This document shows, in pieces, positions 33,602 through 37,279 of a stretch of 37,279 bases of DNA. The stretch spans positions 1 to 37,279 of the forward strand of contig CALHUI010000029.1 of assembly GCA_938039675.1 (NCBI GenBank), written 5' to 3'. This DNA comes from an uncultured Cytophagales bacterium (GTDB lineage Bacteria > Bacteroidota > Bacteroidia > Cytophagales > Thermoflexibacteraceae). The notes beneath the pieces were generated by a model. The model saw only the letters and a list, made by a program, of their open reading frames with translations, did no database searches and was not told the DNA's origin. How positions within the stretch are numbered: position 1 is the stretch's first letter; every line of letters begins with the position of its first letter. The translations under genes and the position numbers were made by a program.

Positions 33602-34905
33602 ATACTGCAATCCTTATTGTTATACTCTCGCTTGCATTGTCTGCCTTTTTTTCAGGCGTAGAGTTAGCATTTATCTCCGCCAATAAACTCCACATCACAT
33701 TGCAAAAAAACAAGGGCGTATTTTGGGCAGATATTATTGCCCGCTACTACAACCGCCCTTCTTTATTTATTACAGCCATGCTTATTGGCAATACCATTAC
33801 GCTGGTGGTATATGGCATCTACATGTCGCAAATATTAGACCCCCAAGTGATGTACTTTGTCAGGCAAGTGATGCAAATGAAGGGTACAACTGCTGAAATC
33901 GCATTTGTTGTTCTGCAATCAATGCTCTCTACGCTGTTGGTGCTGGCAGTTGCCGAATTTATGCCCAAGAGCATCTCATTAATCAATCCCGATAAGTTGC
34001 TGGCAACTTTTGCGCTGCCCATTCACCTGTTCTATCTGATACTGTATCCCTTTGTTTATGTCGTTGTATCATTGACCAAGCTCGTGATTACGAGGGTTTT
34101 GCGGCTGGAATACTACGAAGCCAATCCGGCTTTCGGTCTTACCGACCTAAACCATTACATTGGCAACCTAAACCGCAGCGAAGACAGGGAAACTAATGTT
34201 GATACCAAAATATTTTCCAATGCACTTTCTTTTAAGTCTATTAAGGTGCGGGAGTGCATGCGCCCGCGCACCGAGATAGTAGCCATTGATAAAGAAGATG
34301 GTTTGGAAGCTCTCAAAAAGGCATTTATAGAAAGCGGGCACTCCAAAATCTTTGTTTATGACCAAACAATAGACAACATCATTGGCTATTGCCACGCGAT
34401 GGCATTGTTTAAAAAGCCGCAAAGCATAGACGAAATACTTTCTACGGTTATTATGGTGCCTGAAACCATGCCTGCCAATGAGTTGATGGTTGATTTTATT
34501 GCCGAGCACAAAAGCATTGCCATTGTGTTAGACGAATTTGGCGGCACAGCAGGGGTTGTCAGCATAGAGGACATCATGGAAGAAATTTTTGGAGAGATAC
34601 ATGATGAGTTTGATATTGTGCAGGAAGACATCAAAAAGGTAGATTTGGTTACCTATATCCTCAGTGCACGCTTAGAAATTGACTACATTAATGAACACTT
34701 GCAATGGGGGCTACCTACCGGCGACTACGACACACTGGGCGGCTATCTGATTTCCATTGTTGAAAATATTCCTAAGCAAGGCGATGTTATAGAAACTGCG
34801 GATTTTGTCTTTACTATTCTTTCCACGCAAGGAACGCGCATCAATAAGGTAAAAGCGGAAATCAAGAACATGAAAGAAACCCCTTCCATACGTCCGGTAT
34901 TTTGA
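33598..34905 (+). CDS. CNNM/CorC-type transporter with CBS pair (hemolysin-related, possibly GldE)
   Basis: A 435-residue inner-membrane protein: a DUF21/CNNM domain with several hydrophobic segments in the first 180 residues (FFSGVELAFISANKLHITLQKNKG, LFITAMLIGNTITLVVYG, LVLAVAEFMPKSISLINP), then two CBS domains (about 215-335, VRECMRPRTEIVAID, IAIVLDEFGGTAGVVSIEDIMEEIFGEI), then a CorC_HlyC domain at the C-terminus. This family takes part in Mg2+/Co2+ efflux. In Bacteroidota one member, GldE, is linked to gliding and works with GldD/GldB-type proteins. Here gldB lies immediately downstream, convergent, so GldE is a possibility, but no motif separates it from generic family members. Confidence 0.9.
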   Translation: MNTAILIVILSLALSAFFSGVELAFISANKLHITLQKNKGVFWADIIARYYNRPSLFITAMLIGNTITLVVYGIYMSQILDPQVMYFVRQVMQMKGTTAEIAFVVLQSMLSTLLVLAVAEFMPKSISLINPDKLLATFALPIHLFYLILYPFVYVVVSLTKLVITRVLRLEYYEANPAFGLTDLNHYIGNLNRSEDRETNVDTKIFSNALSFKSIKVRECMRPRTEIVAIDKEDGLEALKKAFIESGHSKIFVYDQTIDNIIGYCHAMALFKKPQSIDEILSTVIMVPETMPANELMVDFIAEHKSIAIVLDEFGGTAGVVSIEDIMEEIFGEIHDEFDIVQEDIKKVDLVTYILSARLEIDYINEHLQWGLPTGDYDTLGGYLISIVENIPKQGDVIETADFVFTILSTQGTRINKVKAEIKNMKETPSIRPVF

Positions 34906-34920
34906 CGCATGTGAAGGCAG

Positions 34921-35913
34921 CTATTGCGCTCTTTGCGGCTTGTAGCCCGACTCTTCAAATATTTTTTGCACGTCGCGTTCCGCCATCAGTTGGGGCAGTG
35001 TTACTTCAGGGTGAGTTTTCATGTAGGAGCGCACAATTTGCCAGCCTAACCATGTGCCGATTCGTCCAGGGCATTCGTCGCCTATCTCGAACGTATGCGG
35101 ACGATGCTCAATATACCGTTTGCTTGCTGTTTGCCCGGTTTCAAAAAACAAATTGTTCTTAACAAAATGTGCCCATATGACATCCTGATTGTCGTAAGAG
35201 TCGGTAACTTCCTGTGCTGTATAGCGGATAATGAGTGAGTCGGGTATGTGGGGCAATATTTCCGAGGTGAACTCATAGGCTTTACCGTGGGCAATCATCT
35301 GGTTGAGCAGCGTTTGGTTGCTTTTGTCAATTTGATTGTAGCGTGCCGAAAGCATCAGTATGACTGCCGGAGCAATCAACTCTTTTCGGTAGTGGGTGAA
35401 AATGTAGTTGGGGTCGGGGGAACGGTAGCGCGAAGCCTTCCCCATGAAATAATCCAGCCCGATAAAAATGGACGAGTCGGAAACGGTCAAGTCATTGCCA
35501 TAGCCTGTTATCATGGTGTAAACAACCGGCACCCGAAAATCGGGGTAATAGTATTTAACCATACGGAAGGCTTGCTCCAACTCTGCTTTGATAGCCGCCA
35601 TATCGCCAAAGTAAGCCTGCGCCTCCATTGTTAGCGTATCTATGTACTCGCTGCGCCCCAGCCGCAACATATCGCTAATGGGCACGGCATCGTTGTTCAG
35701 GCGGTTGCGGAACAGAAACGTATTGGCAAATGCAGGGTATTTGTCCAAAAATTGTCGCGCCTCTTCTTCATTGTTGATGGCAGCAATTTCGCCTTCCAAC
35801 CTGATAAGCGACAGGTTTACAGCTATGTGTGAAACATCGGGTGCTTCTTTCTCTTTGGAGCAAGCCCAAACAACAGACAATAGAATAACCGTCGGCAATA
35901 AGTACCGCTTCAT
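34921..35913 (-). CDS. gldB: Gliding motility lipoprotein GldB
   Basis: A 330-residue lipoprotein needed for gliding in Bacteroidota. ATG 35913 starts the signal KRYLLPTVILLSVVWAC, acylated at Cys18; the open frame reaches to 35937. The body matches my memory of the GldB family: DKYPAFANTFLFRN, KAELEQAFRMVKYYYPDFRVPVVYTMITGY, TVSDSSIFIGLDYFMG, RKELIAPAVILMLSARYNQ, MIAHGKAYEFTSEILPH, GRIGTWLGWQIVRSYMKTHPEVTLPQLM. The last of these resembles the zincin-like tail of DUF2268-type proteins. It converges with the CNNM/CorC gene, 15 bp apart. With gldJ at 16566 this makes two gliding genes in the window, not clustered. Confidence 0.87.
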   Translation of the reverse strand: MKRYLLPTVILLSVVWACSKEKEAPDVSHIAVNLSLIRLEGEIAAINNEEEARQFLDKYPAFANTFLFRNRLNNDAVPISDMLRLGRSEYIDTLTMEAQAYFGDMAAIKAELEQAFRMVKYYYPDFRVPVVYTMITGYGNDLTVSDSSIFIGLDYFMGKASRYRSPDPNYIFTHYRKELIAPAVILMLSARYNQIDKSNQTLLNQMIAHGKAYEFTSEILPHIPDSLIIRYTAQEVTDSYDNQDVIWAHFVKNNLFFETGQTASKRYIEHRPHTFEIGDECPGRIGTWLGWQIVRSYMKTHPEVTLPQLMAERDVQKIFEESGYKPQRAQ

Positions 35914-35964
35914 AGTTTGCATGATGAATAAAAACAAGAGGTAGTTTTATTTCATCGGCAAAGA

Positions 35965-36414
35965 TTACATGTTTGGCTGTGGTTGCAAACTTTTTTCTTT
36001 CAGCCAACTGCCCGCTTCGCGCGTGTTGTGGAAACAGGCAAGGTCTAAGTGGTTGCCGCCAAGGCTTACATGTACATTAATCAGATTGGCCATTGCTGTG
36101 CCGCCTGTTTTTTCAGGATTGATGCTCAGTGCATATGCCTGAATGCCTTGACGGGCTAATTGGCGTGTTTTTTCATGTACCAAGTAGGAGTAGGCATCCT
36201 CGCGTAGTACTTTCAACTTGCTCAAATCGGAAAGCAGCAAGTGCGCTCCGGTTTGCTGAATGGCTTGCAAAATAATGGGAGTAGCCGTTACAAAACGCGC
36301 GTAATCCACAAATTCATACCAAGTTTCAATCAATACATTTTCGGTAGGCAAATACTCAAAATGCAAAAAGTCATCATCGAAAAGTGTCTGGTTCGTTAAG
36401 GTAATAGTCTTCAT
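35965..36414 (-). CDS. Second STAS/SpoIIAA-like domain protein
   Basis: A 149-residue soluble protein. ATG 36414 (MKTITLTNQTLFDDD) is preferred because the open frame upstream to 36480 runs into the insertion-sequence region. The pattern is that of the STAS-like family also seen at 13211-13597: strand FLHFEYLPTENVLIETWYEF, a helix ATPIILQAIQQTG, strand HLLLSDLSKLKVL, a helix VHEKTRQLARQG, strand QAYALSINPEKTGG, and C-terminal EAGSWLKEK. Sequence identity with the other STAS-like protein is low, so they are not recent duplicates. Function and partner are unknown. It lies between gldB and the IS5-type transposase. Confidence 0.7.
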   Translation of the reverse strand: MKTITLTNQTLFDDDFLHFEYLPTENVLIETWYEFVDYARFVTATPIILQAIQQTGAHLLLSDLSKLKVLREDAYSYLVHEKTRQLARQGIQAYALSINPEKTGGTAMANLINVHVSLGGNHLDLACFHNTREAGSWLKEKSLQPQPNM

Positions 36415-36439
36415 ATCACTAAAATCATAAGATAATGTT

Positions 36440-37279
36440 TTGCGATTATATATAATTGATAATGAACGATATAAATGCAATTTGTAGCATTGCTTCGGCT
36501 GATTCTCCCGTTTTTTCCATTTCTCTGAATAATCTTCTGCGGAAATTTAAGAAACTAAAGGCTCTTTCCACTTGCCACCTGTTTTTTTCAGGTATAAATC
36601 CTTTTTGGCTTTCTGGCTGCGTCGGCAGTCCGATTTTGTGCAATTTCTACCTGACAAGCATACACTTCTTGAGCCTGTGTAATGAAAGTACCTTTGTAGC
36701 CACTATCAGCGGCTATCTTTTGAAGTCTTGGCACTTTCCCTGATAATTGCTCAAGAGCGGCTATACCCGCTTGATTATCAGAGATATTCGCTGCCCTAAC
36801 CTTGATGGCAAAGGGCAGCCCCAACTTATCTACTAAAAATGTCCGTTTCCGTCCATTAATTTTTTTGTTACCATCAATACCTACTTCTTGACTTACAAAT
36901 TGAACAGTTTTAACACTCTGACTATCAATAGCTAATAAACCGGGACTTGCCTCTTTACCCTGCTTCAAACGTATATCTACCACCAAACAATCCAATATTT
37001 GTTCCCAAATACCACATTGCTTGAATTGACTAAAATGATAATAAACTGTTTGCCAAGCGATATTTCGGTAGTGCAAATTACGCCATTGCACACCCGTATG
37101 GTTCAAATATAAAATCGCTTCCACAATATCACGCAAAGAATGTGTAGATTTTCTGCGTTTGCCAATTATTTTTTCTATATATTGCCATTGAGAATCGCTT
37201 AGGGGAGTGAATTTTGCTCTTATTTTCTTACTGTTTTTGGTCAAACAATAAGATAAGCGATTCTTTTTTAAATACAAAA
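36440..37279 (-). mobile_element. IS5-family insertion sequence, right end outside the window
   Basis: An IS5-type transposase gene fills this stretch on the minus strand and reaches the window end. The left border is set only roughly by the transposase stop at 36446. No convincing terminal inverted repeat pair could be found, because the other end is not in view. Confidence 0.75.
36446..37277 (-). pseudogene. IS5-family DDE transposase in two frames (frameshifted)
   Basis: The first frame (37277 to 36588) holds the N-terminal DUF4096-like part (FTPLSDSQWQYIEKIIG, GVQWRNLHYRNIAWQTVYYHFSQF) and the DDE domain with Asp in LAIDSQSVK and Asp in AADSGYKG. The second frame (to 36446) supplies the Glu part GFIPEKNRWQVERAFSFLNFRRRL. 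The second frame is +1 relative to the first and the switch lies at about 36610-36655, near A runs (CCAAAAAGG and a run of seven A). It is therefore either inactivated or made by programmed frameshifting as in some IS5 subgroups. The first visible codon is TTG at the window edge, so the true start may lie outside. Confidence 0.8.

Noticed and set aside
36427-37256. 9-bp direct repeat ATAAGATAA at 36427-36435 and 37248-37256 around the IS5 region
   Set aside because: One copy lies inside the transposase frame and no inverted repeats accompany it, so it is not a credible target-site duplication.
1-37279. tRNA, rRNA or riboswitch genes
   Set aside because: No cloverleaf, rRNA core or recognisable riboswitch was noticed, including before the B12-dependent icmF gene where a cobalamin riboswitch was looked for.

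Overview
The window looks like a chromosomal segment from a gliding Bacteroidota bacterium, most likely of the Cytophagales type. Four things point there: the lipoproteins GldJ and GldB; a fused branched-chain 2-oxoacid dehydrogenase E1; a large two-component-type propeller protein; and eleven exact copies of the Bacteroidota -7 promoter motif TAnnTTTG placed shortly before start codons. Species-level assignment is not possible from this sequence alone.

Layout. Positions 1-250 hold the end of a CRISPR array (three complete repeats and one cut by the window edge) with no cas genes in view. It abuts a decayed 3' fragment of a ribose-phosphate pyrophosphokinase gene (252-520). Then come ppk1-lipB (600-3464), closed by a strong terminator; the fused B12-dependent acyl-CoA mutase icmF (3623-7072); and hemH (7225-8250). 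A Na/Pi-cotransporter gene on the minus strand (8247-9849) is broken by one frameshift and one in-frame stop. A small lipoprotein and a P2-type cation ATPase follow on the minus strand (9948-13099). On the plus strand are a STAS-like protein, a secreted FKBP isomerase with an N-terminal Cys cluster, an agmatine-deiminase family enzyme, a GT2 glycosyltransferase and gldJ (13211-17831). Next are a 2-hydroxyacid dehydrogenase, the fused E1 and murF (17909-22754).

The second half holds an outer-membrane beta-barrel and an SPFH/prohibitin protein (minus, 22921-24476), a SirB-like/cytochrome c fusion, recN, a lipoprotein (minus) and a 1141-residue propeller/SpoIIE phosphatase sensor. After these come an enoyl-CoA hydratase (minus), recO, an lptC / small membrane protein / CNNM-CorC operon, gldB (minus), a second STAS-like protein (minus), and an IS5-type transposase in two frames that runs to the window end.

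Themes: envelope and motility (gldJ, gldB, lptC, murF, OMP, SPFH); acyl-CoA and branched-chain metabolism (E1, IcmF, enoyl-CoA hydratase, LipB as lipoate supplier); DNA repair (recN, recO); and a possible partner-switch signalling set (SpoIIE phosphatase plus two STAS-like proteins, not adjacent). Genes are tightly packed, with several convergent pairs whose stop codons overlap or nearly touch. Signs of decay are confined to the window edges (prs fragment, IS) and the Na/Pi transporter. I did not find a clearly new multi-gene system. The best leads are the CRISPR/prs junction, the altered cation-site motif of the P-type ATPase, the doubly broken transporter, the Cys-rich FKBP and the SpoIIE/STAS set.
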